From positions 4,149,057-4,213,056 of the forward strand of contig CP070815.1 in assembly GCA_020344215.1 (NCBI GenBank): a stretch of 64,000 nt of DNA. Direction: 5' to 3'. Positions 33,641 through 45,365 of the stretch are shown here, one piece after another. A model generated the notes under the pieces. The model saw nothing but the letters and a program-made list of their open reading frames with translations. It had not been told where the DNA came from and made no database searches. This DNA comes from Gemmatimonadota bacterium (GTDB taxonomy: Bacteria; Gemmatimonadota; Gemmatimonadetes; Palauibacterales; KS3-K002). The first letter of the stretch is position 1, and every line of letters begins with the position of its first letter. The translations under genes were made by a program, and so were the position numbers.

Positions 33641-33668
33641 CTGACTACTGACTACTCACCAACCATCA
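33641..33668. repeat. 7-bp tandem repeat between sigma and anti-sigma genes
   Basis: CTGACTA (33641-33647), CTGACTA (33648-33654), CTCACCA (33655-33661), ACCATCA (33662-33668). The sigma gene's TGA stop (33666-33668, minus strand) lies in the last heptad. Confidence 0.75.
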
Positions 33669-34214
33669 GCGATCGAGGTAATCCCGGAGTATCATCCTCG
33701 CACGGTGCAGCTGCGACTTCGATGTCCCACTCGAGATGCCCAGCATCTGCGCGATCTCACCGTGCTTGTATCCCTCGACGTCGTGCAGCACGAATACCTG
33801 CTGCGCACCGTCGGGTAGCAGCTCGATGGCGGTCTCGAAATCGATCGCCGTCTCGGCCCCTTTCGGGTTCGACGAAAGCCTGCCTACCACACCTTCACCT
33901 TCCACGAAGCGCTCCCGTCGAATACCCAGCTGCTTGCGGCGCCCTAAGATCACGTTGATCGCCACCCGGTGCAGCCATGTCCCGAACGCCGCCTCACCCC
34001 GATAACTCCCCAGCTTCTGCCAGGCCCTGACGAACACATCCTGAGTGACCTCATCGGCCAGATCCGCTCCGATCATGCGCCGGACCAGGCTGTGGATCCG
34101 CGGGACGTGCCGGTTGTACAGGCGCTCGAAGGCACCCGCATCTCCCGCGGCGGCGAGCACGGCATCGTCCGCGTCTACCGGCCGTAAGTCCCGGTCCTGT
34201 TTCAGGTTGGTCAC
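33666..34214 (-). CDS. ECF-family RNA polymerase sigma factor
   Basis: Starting at GTG 34214 the protein is 182 residues; the open frame beyond it is non-homologous. Region 2 is AFERLYNRHVPRIHSLVRRMIGADLADEVTQDVFVRAW with the -10 recognition helix, and region 4 is LPDGAQQVFVLHDVEGYKHGEIAQMLGISSGTSKSQLHRAR, the -35 helix-turn-helix. It lacks regions 1.1 and 3, as ECF factors do. Adjacent to its anti-sigma; likely to direct the two DUF4097 genes downstream. Tested target promoter sequence is unknown. Confidence 0.88.
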   Translation of the reverse strand: MTNLKQDRDLRPVDADDAVLAAAGDAGAFERLYNRHVPRIHSLVRRMIGADLADEVTQDVFVRAWQKLGSYRGEAAFGTWLHRVAINVILGRRKQLGIRRERFVEGEGVVGRLSSNPKGAETAIDFETAIELLPDGAQQVFVLHDVEGYKHGEIAQMLGISSGTSKSQLHRARMILRDYLDR

Positions 34215-34279
34215 TCTCCAGGGACCATCCCTCCTGCCACCTATTGAGATACCCTGGCGATCCGGAAGGTTGGAACCCT

Positions 34280-34720
34280 CTAATGTGAACTCTCTAAACG
34301 ACTTGGACGACTCACGAAGAGCAGCGCCAGTCCCACGGCCACGCCGAGGGCCAGGAGCGACGTGTCGGCGATCAGCCACCCCAGGACTATGCTGGTCAGG
34401 CCGCCGGCCTCCGCCACCGCCCAGATCACCACCGCCTTCGGCAGGCTCCCGGTCCACCAGTCGGACAGGTCGGCTCCGTGCCGCGGCTGCGTGATCCGCC
34501 CTCGCAGCAGCTGCGCGGCGAGGATCGCGGCACCCAGCACCAAGTAGGCGGCGAGCCTGAGGCCTCGGGCCCGTTCGGCCGGGAACTCGATAACGGCCTG
34601 ACTACGCAGGTAGAGGAAGACGGCAAAGACGAGGGCCAGACCGCCGGCGATGGCTCCGTGGATGATCCTAGCCACCGTGCCGACCTTCTCGCGCTCGGGC
34701 CTGGGAGGCTGCTCGTTCAT
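34280..34720 (-). CDS. Small four-helix membrane protein of unknown function
   Basis: 146 residues, beginning MNEQPPRPEREKVGTVARI, with four predicted membrane segments (IHGAIAGGLALVFAVFLYL; LAAYLVLGAAILAAQLL; AVVIWAVAEAGGLTSIVLGWL; SLLALGVAVGLALLFV). No family is recognised. It lies 65 bp upstream of the sigma factor on the same strand and may be the first gene of the operon. Nothing in the sequence indicates a substrate. Confidence 0.65.
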   Translation of the reverse strand: MNEQPPRPEREKVGTVARIIHGAIAGGLALVFAVFLYLRSQAVIEFPAERARGLRLAAYLVLGAAILAAQLLRGRITQPRHGADLSDWWTGSLPKAVVIWAVAEAGGLTSIVLGWLIADTSLLALGVAVGLALLFVSRPSRLESSH

Positions 34721-34996
34721 CTGACCTCCATCGATCGCGTTGCTGCTATGGCCTACGCCATCACGCCCAGCTCGGGGTCGAGTGCGCGAGTCATCGCTCC
34801 GCGCGTGGCGGGCAACTTGATCTGAGCCGGTCCTAATCTAGCACGAGGTGCCGGTCCACGCCCACAATTGCCAATCACCAAGCTATATGCGGTCATTGCA
34901 ATTGAAAGCCACGATCATCGTCCCTCTGAAGACCATTCGGACAGGCGGGAGCCGGATGTCGATTCTTGGATGTCGAATTCCCCGAGAGGGGCCCGT

Positions 34997-36892
34997 TCAC
35001 TCGATTCTATACGCCTCCATCGCATAGTACTCCGCCAGCCCCAGCCGATCCGCTTGCGCCGCCGTGTCCAGGTTCCGCGACTCCACACGTTGCCAGAACT
35101 CCCGGTCGTCGTAGCCGCCCGGGAAGGCCGCCACGTCCTTCTGCGACTGGTGCTTGAAGATCGCCAGGACCTTCTTGCGCAATTCTTCCTGCGATAGCGG
35201 GACCAGCACGTCGGCCTGCGTGATCGACCATTCCTCCCAGGCGCCCCGGTAGAGCCAGATCTGCGGATCACCCTCATAGGGCTCGAGCGCCCGGTCGATC
35301 GCCGCCTTACACAACCTGTGGGTCCCGTGCGGGTCGGAGAGGTCGCCGGCGGCGAACACCATGTCGGGACGGAACCCACGCAGCAGCTCCAGCACGATCT
35401 CCACATCATCATCGCCGATCGGGCGCTTGCGCACCTCACCCGTTCGGTAGAACGGCAGGTTGAGAAATCGCGCCGCCGAGCGTGGCAGGCCCAGAGCGGC
35501 GATCGCCGAGACCGCTTCCGACTCTCGGATGAACCGCTTCAGTCCCTGTACCCGCTCCGAGTCCACGTCGCCGGGCTGCTTGCTGTGAAAGCCCGCTTCG
35601 ATCTCCCGTCGGACTTCCTGTATCTGCGCCTGCTTCAGGCCGAGCGAAGGTGCGGCCCGCACGATGAAGTCGAGATGCCGCTCCACGTCGTGGTCGAAGA
35701 CCGCGATGTTCCCGCTCGTCATGTAGGCAACGACGATCTCGTTGTCGTTCTCCCACAGCTTGCGCAGGATGCCGCCCATCGAGATGACATCGTCGTCCGG
35801 ATGCGGCGAAAAGACGAGCACTTTCTGTCCCCGCGGCAGCCTGGCCCGGCCGCGGATCTTGTCGCGCAGTCGGTTGAACACCTCGCCGTTGACCTCGCCG
35901 GCGCTGGCGTACTTGTTCAGCAGCGGGCTCAGATAGTTCTCCCGGTAGTCACGGGCCGTGAGCTTGAGGATCGCTTTGTCCGTCTTCTCCGCCAGCCAGA
36001 CGACGGCGTCCTCCGTCATCCCCGGCGTCCACTCGACGCTCTCCAGCACCCACGGTGTCTTGATGCGTGTGAGCTCGCCGGCCGCCGCCAAGTCGAGATA
36101 GACGGTCGCCTCCGCGTGCTGCTGGAGGTACGTGGCGGTCACATCCTGCGAGACTTCGCCCTCCACAGCTCGTCGCACGATCTGCGCCTTGTGCTCGCCG
36201 GTCGCGATCAGAGCGATCTCCTTCGCGTCCATGATCGAGGCGATCCCCATGGTGATCGCCTCCAGAGGCACGTTGTCTTCGCCGAAGAAATCGGCTGCCG
36301 CATCACGCCGGGTGATGGTATCCAGCGTGATCAGGCGGGTGCGCGAGTCGGGCGACGAGCCCGGCTCGTTGAACCCGATGTGTCCGCTACGCCCAATACC
36401 AAGGATCTGGAAGTCGAGGCCGCCCGCGTCCCGTACCGCCTGCTCGTAGGCGCGGCAGTGGGCCTCGAGATCTCGCCGCGCGACGCTGCCGTCGGGCAGG
36501 TGGATGTTGCGCGGGTCCAGGTTAACGTGGGCGAACAGGTTCTCCATCATGTAGAGCCGATAGCTGTGGATGCTATACGGCGACATCGGATAGTACTCGT
36601 CCAGATTGAACGTGATCACCTGTGAGAAATCGATCTCACCCGCGAGATGCCGGCGAATCAGCTCTTGGTAGATACCGATCGGGGTACTGCCAGTCGCGAG
36701 TCCGAGAACGCAACGACCCTTGGCCGCGGTCTCGCGCTTGACGATCTCGACGACACGCTCGGCAAGCAGCACGGCCAGGTCCTGGGGATCGTCCACCACG
36801 ACGGTCGGGAGATGCTCGCGCTCCCGTGAGCCTTCAATGACGGCGATCCTGTCGGACGGGACGGGCTGCCGAACGGGTGCAGCGTCTTTCAT
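34997..36892 (-). CDS. nagB: Glucosamine-6-phosphate deaminase fused to LmbE/PIG-L deacetylase
   Basis: ATG 36892 with a GAGG site; the open frame begins slightly earlier without support. Residues about 1-300 are NagB-like: LGLATGSTP, FNLDEYYP, GIGRSGHIGFNEPGS (isomerase-deaminase active-site region), plus DTITRRDAA. Residues about 370-631 are a LmbE/PIG-L metal-dependent deacetylase: KVLVFSPHPDDDVISMGG and DLSDPHGTHR. The first part converts glucosamine-6-P to fructose-6-P plus ammonia; the second could deacetylate an N-acetylated sugar, so one polypeptide would perform both steps. Such fusions occur in Bacteroidetes. It lies at the edge of the glycan island and fits amino-sugar degradation. 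Confidence 0.9.
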   Translation of the reverse strand: MKDAAPVRQPVPSDRIAVIEGSREREHLPTVVVDDPQDLAVLLAERVVEIVKRETAAKGRCVLGLATGSTPIGIYQELIRRHLAGEIDFSQVITFNLDEYYPMSPYSIHSYRLYMMENLFAHVNLDPRNIHLPDGSVARRDLEAHCRAYEQAVRDAGGLDFQILGIGRSGHIGFNEPGSSPDSRTRLITLDTITRRDAAADFFGEDNVPLEAITMGIASIMDAKEIALIATGEHKAQIVRRAVEGEVSQDVTATYLQQHAEATVYLDLAAAGELTRIKTPWVLESVEWTPGMTEDAVVWLAEKTDKAILKLTARDYRENYLSPLLNKYASAGEVNGEVFNRLRDKIRGRARLPRGQKVLVFSPHPDDDVISMGGILRKLWENDNEIVVAYMTSGNIAVFDHDVERHLDFIVRAAPSLGLKQAQIQEVRREIEAGFHSKQPGDVDSERVQGLKRFIRESEAVSAIAALGLPRSAARFLNLPFYRTGEVRKRPIGDDDVEIVLELLRGFRPDMVFAAGDLSDPHGTHRLCKAAIDRALEPYEGDPQIWLYRGAWEEWSITQADVLVPLSQEELRKKVLAIFKHQSQKDVAAFPGGYDDREFWQRVESRNLDTAAQADRLGLAEYYAMEAYRIE

Positions 36893-37048
36893 ATTCTTGC
36901 CTCGCTTGCAGGCCGGACGGGCAGGGGTATTCAACTCCTATAATATAGTGGCCGCTAATAGAGTGGCCCGCCCAGCGCCGAGCGCTCACCGCTCCTCGCC
37001 GTACTTTCGGCCGTACGGCGACGCGGCACCGCTCCACCAGTTGCGGTC

Positions 37049-37204
37049 ATGGGACAACAACGGATCGACTTCGCGAGACTCATCGAGGACGCTCTCGCCA
37101 GCGAGCAGCGCCAGGGCGAGATCACAAACCCCAGCGGGACGCGAACTCGGTACGAGAAGCGGCTCGAGCCCGGTGTGACCCTCCGCCTCGGCCTGCGGCG
37201 ATAA
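37049..37204 (+). CDS. Small hypothetical protein (51 aa)
   Basis: ATG 37049 to TAA 37202-37204 encodes a charged, protein-like 51-mer beginning MGQQRIDFARLIEDALASEQ and ending in the basic tail LEPGVTLRLGLRR. Amino-acid balance (many Arg/Glu/Leu pairs, an amphipathic N-terminal helix) looks coding, and other frames in this stretch do not. No Shine-Dalgarno is strong. It is followed by the glycine-rich remnant. No family recognised. Confidence 0.4.
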   Translation: MGQQRIDFARLIEDALASEQRQGEITNPSGTRTRYEKRLEPGVTLRLGLRR

Positions 37205-37232
37205 CCATAAGCGTTATCTGTCCGCCCCCTGA

Positions 37233-37511
37233 TTGCTCGCCCTGGATGCGACGTCCGGGTATGTGGGAGCCGGCGGCAACGGCGGGACCGGTGGTGAGGG
37301 CGGACAGGGTGGCCACGGCGGCGGTGGTGGCGGCGGCCCGTCCATCGGCATCGTTGAGGATGCCGCGAGCAGTTCCACCCGGGATGGAAACACCTTCTAC
37401 CTTGGAGATCCAGGCCTGGGCGGCCCACCAGCTGACGAAGGCGGCGCCAACCCCGGCAATCCGGGAGCGAACGGAGAGGGAGTGGAATACAAGAAGCTCG
37501 ATGCCGGCTAG
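37233..37511 (+). pseudogene. C-terminal remnant of a glycine-rich repeat protein
   Basis: The frame (TTG start) gives Gly-rich sequence (GAGGNGGTGGEGGQGGHGGG) and then SIGIVEDAASSSTRDGNTFYLGDPGLGG, ending GVEYKKLDAG. The GGNGG tract followed by SIGIV and NTF-LG is the C-terminal signature of secreted glycine-rich parallel-beta-helix proteins in myxobacteria and related phyla. No signal peptide or N-terminal domain can be found upstream; the fragment starts abruptly after a stop. It therefore looks like the tail of a larger gene lost by deletion. Confidence 0.5.
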
Positions 37512-37563
37512 CCTCCAGTACGAAGCCGCACGCGGAACCCGGACGGCCCCCGCCTGACGAGAG

Positions 37564-37592
37564 GCCCTGCCGCTTGCAGGCGGTGGGGCTTT
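37564..37592 (+). terminator. Intrinsic-terminator-like hairpin
   Basis: GCCCTGCCGC (37564-37573) pairs with GCGGTGGGGC (37580-37589) with G-U wobbles, loop TTGCAG, followed by TTTC. It follows the glycine-rich remnant by 52 bp. Confidence 0.6.
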
Positions 37593-37634
37593 CGCTATGC
37601 AGCTCGACACAAGGCCCAGCGCCAGCGCTGGTGA

Positions 37635-40994
<3,360 letters not shown>

Positions 40995-41014
40995 TGCACA
41001 ATGGAGCGCCGCCG

Positions 41015-41812
41015 ATGGTCCGACGACGACTCTTCAGCCTGCTCGCGATCGTCGCTGTCCTCGCCGGCGCGGCCGGCGGGTCCGCCCAAGACGCCACGAC
41101 GCTGCGGATCCTCGCTTACAACATCAAGCACGGCGAGGGGATGGACGACGTGGTCGACCTCGAGCGTGCGGCCCGCGTGATCAGGGAGCTGGAGGCCGAT
41201 ATCGTCGCGCTCCAGGAAATCGACAGCGCTGTCGAGCGCACGTCGCGCGTCGATCAGGCGTCAGTTCTCGGCCGGCTGACGGGAATGCACTCCGCCTTCG
41301 GCGGCTTCTTCGATTACCAGGGCGGCCGCTACGGGATGGCACTACTCTCGAAGCGCCCGTTCGAAGAGGTCGTCAACCACCGGCTGCCCGACGGCGCCGA
41401 GCCGCGTACGGCGCTGGCAGCGCGGATCAGGGTGGGCGAGCCGCCGCAGGAGATGGTGGTCGTCGGCATCCACCTCTACGCCACTGCCGAGGAGCGCTAC
41501 GCCCAGGCGGCCCGGCTCGTTGAGCTGCTTGCGGAGGAGAGCGCGCCGCTCATCCTGGCCGGCGACTTCAACTCCAGGCCCGGGTCCGATGTCATAGCAC
41601 TACTCGCCAGTTCTTGGCAGATTCCCAAGAAGGGCGCCGACCATCTGACGTTCCCAGCGGATGCGCCCGACCGGCAGATCGACTACATCATGTACCGGCC
41701 GCGAGAGCGGTTCGAGGTCGCCAGTCTGCGGGTGATCGATGAGCCGCTGGTCTCGGACCACCGACCCGTGCTCATCGAACTGAGGCTGCTTGACGCAGGC
41801 AAGCGTAACTGA
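41015..41812 (+). CDS. Exported endonuclease/exonuclease/phosphatase-family protein
   Basis: A GTG (40994) overlaps the previous stop, but ATG 41015 with GGAG eight bases before it directly precedes a signal peptide (LFSLLAIVAVLAGAAGGSAQ), so it is preferred; 265 residues. The DNase-I-like fold is clear: LAYNIKHGEG, ALQEIDSAV, GIHLYAT, AGDFNSRPGS and SDHRPVLIE. This family comprises phosphodiesterases and phosphatases; in carbohydrate-active loci similar proteins act on phosphorylated or sphingolipid substrates, but that is inference. Confidence 0.87.
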   Translation: MVRRRLFSLLAIVAVLAGAAGGSAQDATTLRILAYNIKHGEGMDDVVDLERAARVIRELEADIVALQEIDSAVERTSRVDQASVLGRLTGMHSAFGGFFDYQGGRYGMALLSKRPFEEVVNHRLPDGAEPRTALAARIRVGEPPQEMVVVGIHLYATAEERYAQAARLVELLAEESAPLILAGDFNSRPGSDVIALLASSWQIPKKGADHLTFPADAPDRQIDYIMYRPRERFEVASLRVIDEPLVSDHRPVLIELRLLDAGKRN

Positions 41813-41822
41813 GGGAGCGGAG

Positions 41823-43163
41823 ATGCCCATCCGGAGACGAGATTTCATCAAGACCGGCGCCGGCGCTGCGATCGGTGCATCGCTGTGGCCCAACGCTCTG
41901 GTTGCCGGCGGCCCCGGCCGCGACAAGAAAGTCCGGCTGGGCTTCGTCGGGGTCGGCGGGCGCGGGACCTGGCTGCTCAGCCTGGCGCTGCAGCGCGACG
42001 ACTGCGAGGTGAAGGCGGTCTGCGACGTGAAGCCCGATCGCGTCGAGCGGGCCCGGAACATGGTGAAAGAGGGGCACGGCAACACACCCAGGCGCTTCAG
42101 CGACGGCGAAGAGGACTTCCTCAATCTCGTCGACCGGGATGACATGGATGCGGTGATCATCGCCACGCCCTGGCTCTGGCATACGCCGGTGGCGCTGGCG
42201 GCGATGAAGACCGGAAAATGGGTAGGCACCGAGGTGCCCGCGGCGGTGACCGTGCAAGAATGCTGGGACCTGGTGAACACATCGGAAGAGACCGGCATGC
42301 CCTGCATGATCATGGAGAACGTCTGCTACCGCCGCGACGTAATGGCGGTGCTCAATATGGTGCGCCAGGAGATGTTCGGCGAGCTGATGCACTGTCATTG
42401 CGGTTACCAGCACGACCTGCGCAGCGTAAAATTCAACCCAGGCGCCGAGTTCGGGGCCGGCGCAAACGGCGAGGCGGAGTGGCGCACCGAGCACTCGGTG
42501 CGGCGAAATGGCGACCTCTATCCGACGCATGGCGTGGGACCCGTCGCCAAAATGCTGAACATCAACTCGGGCAACCGGTTCATCTCACTCACGTCGACCG
42601 CGACCAAGACGCGCGGCCTGCACAACTATATCGTCGACGTCGGCGGCGAGCAGCATCCGAACGCGGACATCGAGTTCAAGCTCGGCGATATCGTGACCAC
42701 GATCATAAAGTGCGCCGGCGGTGAGACCGTAATGGTCAGCCACGACACGAACCTCCCGCGCCCTTACTCACTCGGCTTCCGTGTGCAGGGCACGAAAGGG
42801 CTGTGGATGAACGATGGCCGCACACTCTACATCGAAGGTGTGAGCCCCGAGCCGCATCGCTGGGAACCCTTCGAGGCCTACCGCGAGAGTCACGACCACC
42901 CGCTCTGGAAGCGGTACGAGGATCGCGCCGCAGGATCAGGCCACGGGGGGATGGACTTCTTCGTCATGCACGCATTCATCGAGTCGTTGAAGCGCGGCGT
43001 CGAGCCGCCGATCGACGTCTACGATGCCGCCGCTTGGAGCGCCATCGCGCCGCTGTCGGAACTGTCGATCGCCATGGGCAGCCACCCCGTCCGCTTCCCC
43101 GATTTCACCCGCGGCAAGTGGGTGACGCGGCGGAAGATCTTCGGCCTGAACGACGAGTTCTAG
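41823..43163 (+). CDS. GH109-like alpha-N-acetylgalactosaminidase (Gfo/Idh/MocA fold)
   Basis: ATG 41823 (GGGAGCGGAG site) starts a 446-residue protein with a Tat signal (RRRDFIK at 4-10). The NAD(P)-binding motif is LGFVGVGGRGTWLL, and the GH109-specific segments follow: ENVCYRRDVMAVLNMVRQ, HCGYQHDLRSVKFN, EWRTEHSVRRNGDLYPTHG and SGNRFISLTSTATKTRGLHN. GH109 enzymes use tightly bound NAD+ in a redox mechanism to remove terminal alpha-GalNAc, as from blood-group A or mucin glycans. It is placed between an exported phosphatase-fold protein and phosphodiesterase, and upstream of a sugar kinase that may phosphorylate GalNAc. Confidence 0.9.
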   Translation: MPIRRRDFIKTGAGAAIGASLWPNALVAGGPGRDKKVRLGFVGVGGRGTWLLSLALQRDDCEVKAVCDVKPDRVERARNMVKEGHGNTPRRFSDGEEDFLNLVDRDDMDAVIIATPWLWHTPVALAAMKTGKWVGTEVPAAVTVQECWDLVNTSEETGMPCMIMENVCYRRDVMAVLNMVRQEMFGELMHCHCGYQHDLRSVKFNPGAEFGAGANGEAEWRTEHSVRRNGDLYPTHGVGPVAKMLNINSGNRFISLTSTATKTRGLHNYIVDVGGEQHPNADIEFKLGDIVTTIIKCAGGETVMVSHDTNLPRPYSLGFRVQGTKGLWMNDGRTLYIEGVSPEPHRWEPFEAYRESHDHPLWKRYEDRAAGSGHGGMDFFVMHAFIESLKRGVEPPIDVYDAAAWSAIAPLSELSIAMGSHPVRFPDFTRGKWVTRRKIFGLNDEF

Positions 43164-43167
43164 GAAT

Positions 43168-44082
43168 ATGACACGACCGACGAACGTTGTCTGTGCCATC
43201 GCCGTGCTGCTGTTAGCCGCGTGCGGCGAACCTCGAATCGAGAAGAAGGTTCTGGTGATCGGCATCGACGGTGTCAGACCCGATGTGCTTGCTGAGGTCC
43301 ACACGCCGGCCATAGACGCGCTAGCCGCCGAAGGCGCCTTCGACGGTCGTATCCAGACCAAAGCCCAGACGAGAAGCGGTCCCGGCTGGTCCAGCATGCT
43401 TACCGGCGTGTGGCCCGATAAGCATCGCGTCACCAGCAACGACTTCACGCCCAACAACTACGCGATGTACCCCGACTTCCTCACCCGGCTCGAGCTGATC
43501 GATGGCCAGTTCTCGACCTTCGCCGTCGTCGACTGGGCACCGCTGGGCTCGGAGGCTTCCGGCGGCCCGCTGCTGAGCGACACGATCGACGTTAAGCTCG
43601 ACTTCGACGGTAACCAGATCGGCTACCAGGAAGGCGACATCCGATCGGTGGCCGCCGCCGTCCGCTTCCTCGAGAACCAGGACCCCGACGCCGCCTTCGT
43701 CTACATCGGCTATCCCGACGTGGCCGCAGAGGATCACGGTGGCCGCTCGCAGGAGTACCACCTGTCGATCGAGAACGCCGACGTGCACGTCGGAAGGCTC
43801 GTGGCCGCCGTTCGTAACCGGCCTACCTATGAACGGGAAGACTGGCTGATCCTGGTGAGCACCGACCACGGTCAGAGGGACGAAGGCGGGCACGGTGGTG
43901 ACTCGCCGGAGGAGCAGACCGTATTCTACCTGGCCAGCGGTCCATCGGTCGGCGAAAGCGCGCTGCCGCGCGACGTGAACATTGTCGACGTCGCGGTCAC
44001 CGCTTTGACGCATCTCGGCATCGTCATCGATCCGGCGTGGCACCTGGACGGCAGGGTCTCCGGCCTGGGAGGCGCACGCTGA
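43168..44082 (+). CDS. Alkaline-phosphatase-superfamily lipoprotein (phosphodiesterase/pyrophosphatase type)
   Basis: The lipobox is LLLAAC (Cys19). The 304-residue enzyme has VIGIDGVRPDVL with the first metal site, the nucleophile region SGPGWSSMLTGVWPDKH, the YPDVAAEDHGG metal motif and STDHGQRDEGGHGG. This is the type I phosphodiesterase/nucleotide pyrophosphatase group (autotaxin/ENPP-like fold), zinc-dependent and periplasmic or surface-anchored. It sits four bases after the GH109 gene. It may cleave phosphodiester-linked glycans or sugar nucleotides outside the cell. Confidence 0.85.
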   Translation: MTRPTNVVCAIAVLLLAACGEPRIEKKVLVIGIDGVRPDVLAEVHTPAIDALAAEGAFDGRIQTKAQTRSGPGWSSMLTGVWPDKHRVTSNDFTPNNYAMYPDFLTRLELIDGQFSTFAVVDWAPLGSEASGGPLLSDTIDVKLDFDGNQIGYQEGDIRSVAAAVRFLENQDPDAAFVYIGYPDVAAEDHGGRSQEYHLSIENADVHVGRLVAAVRNRPTYEREDWLILVSTDHGQRDEGGHGGDSPEEQTVFYLASGPSVGESALPRDVNIVDVAVTALTHLGIVIDPAWHLDGRVSGLGGAR

Positions 44083-44102
44083 CCCGGAGGAGGTGAAGCA
44101 AG

Positions 44103-45326
44103 ACGCGACAGCCGAAGCCGCATCTGGGGAAGTTGAGGGAGGTCTTCGCGGATCGCTACGGCTCGCCCGAGGGGGCCTATCTGGTTCAAGCGCCGGGCCG
44201 AGTGAACCTGATGGGGGACCACATCGACTACAACGGACTCTCCGTCCTCCCGATGGCCCTCCAGCGCCACGTTTCCGTCCTCTACCGCGAGCGGGATGAC
44301 ACGACGGTCCGCATCGCGAGCACGGCCAAAGTGTACCCGACACGTGAGTTCAAGCTGTCCCGGCCGATCAAGCCCTTCAAGGCGGGCGACTGGGGGAACT
44401 ACGCGAAGGCGGCGGCTCAGGGGCTACTGGAGCGCTTCGAGGTCGGGCGCGGCTTCGATGCCGTCGTCCACTCCGACATACCGGTTGCGGCAGGGCTCAG
44501 CTCTTCCTCCGCACTCGTCGTCGCGTTCGCGCTTGCCGTTCTCCACGCCAACGATCACGAGGAGGTCGAGCGGCTCGAGCTGGCGGAACTGCTCGCCGAG
44601 GCCGAGCACTACGTGGGCACTCGAGGCGGCGGCATGGACCAGGCGATCTGCCTGGCGGCGCGCCGGCACTCGGCCAGCCGCGTCGACTTCAACCCACTAC
44701 GCCTCACCGCGCACCCGATCCCGCCGGAGTGGAACTTCGTCATCGCCTTCAGCCTGGTCCGGGCGCAGAAGTCCGGCGCCGCCCGCAAGACGTACAACGC
44801 GCGGACCCGGGAATCCCGTGAGGCATTGGCCCAGGTGACGAAGGCGCTGGGTGTCGCCGAGAAGATCGACTCCTACCCGTTGCTCGTGGCCCGTCGTCGC
44901 ACGCGCGACCTGCTGAAAGCGGCGGAGAGCGCACTCGACGAGACGCTCCTTCGGCGCTTCCGGCACGTACTTACCGAAGCCGAGCGCGTACGCAAGGCGG
45001 AGAAGGCGTTGGCGGCATACGACCCCAGAGGCTTCGGGCGCCTAATGAAGGAGTCGCACGAGAGCCTGCGCGACGACCTCGATGTGAGTTGCCCGGAGCT
45101 CGACGAGCTCGTGGATACTGCGGCCCGCGCCGGCGCGACGGGCGCCCGCCTGACCGGCGCCGGGCTCGGCGGTTGCGTCGTGGCGCTCTGCCCGCAGGAG
45201 CGCACCGACAAGGTGCTAGAGCGGCTGACCAAACGCTTCTACGAGAACCGGGAGTTCGAGGGCGCTTTGGAGGACCAGCTATTCGTCGCCGAGCCGTCCG
45301 GCGGCGCGGCAGTACATCCGGTATGA
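44103..45326 (+). CDS. galK: GHMP sugar kinase (galactokinase/GalNAc-kinase family), probable ACG start
   Basis: No ATG or GTG starts this frame. A near-perfect Shine-Dalgarno AGGAGGTGA (44088-44096) stands six bases before ACG 44103, which gives a natural N-terminus (TRQPKPHLGKLREVFADRYG); TTG 44133 is the other candidate. The 407-residue product has the kinase signature APGRVNLMGDHIDYNG, the ATP loop PVAAGLSSSSALVV and GARLTGAGLGGCVVAL. The segment HIDYNGLSVLPMALQR resembles human GALK2 (GalNAc kinase) more than galactokinase, which has HTDYN. The enzyme would phosphorylate C1 of galactose or N-acetylgalactosamine. Its substrate is uncertain; the GH109 neighbour favours GalNAc. Confidence 0.85.
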   Translation, partial: TRQPKPHLGKLREVFADRYGSPEGAYLVQAPGRVNLMGDHIDYNGLSVLPMALQRHVSVLYRERDDTTVRIASTAKVYPTREFKLSRPIKPFKAGDWGNYAKAAAQGLLERFEVGRGFDAVVHSDIPVAAGLSSSSALVVAFALAVLHANDHEEVERLELAELLAEAEHYVGTRGGGMDQAICLAARRHSASRVDFNPLRLTAHPIPPEWNFVIAFSLVRAQKSGAARKTYNARTRESREALAQVTKALGVAEKIDSYPLLVARRRTRDLLKAAESALDETLLRRFRHVLTEAERVRKAEKALAAYDPRGFGRLMKESHESLRDDLDVSCPELDELVDTAARAGATGARLTGAGLGGCVVALCPQERTDKVLERLTKRFYENREFEGALEDQLFVAEPSGGAAVHPV

Positions 45327-45365
45327 GCAAGCTGTCATGAACTACCGACCTTGGAGGAGTTCACA

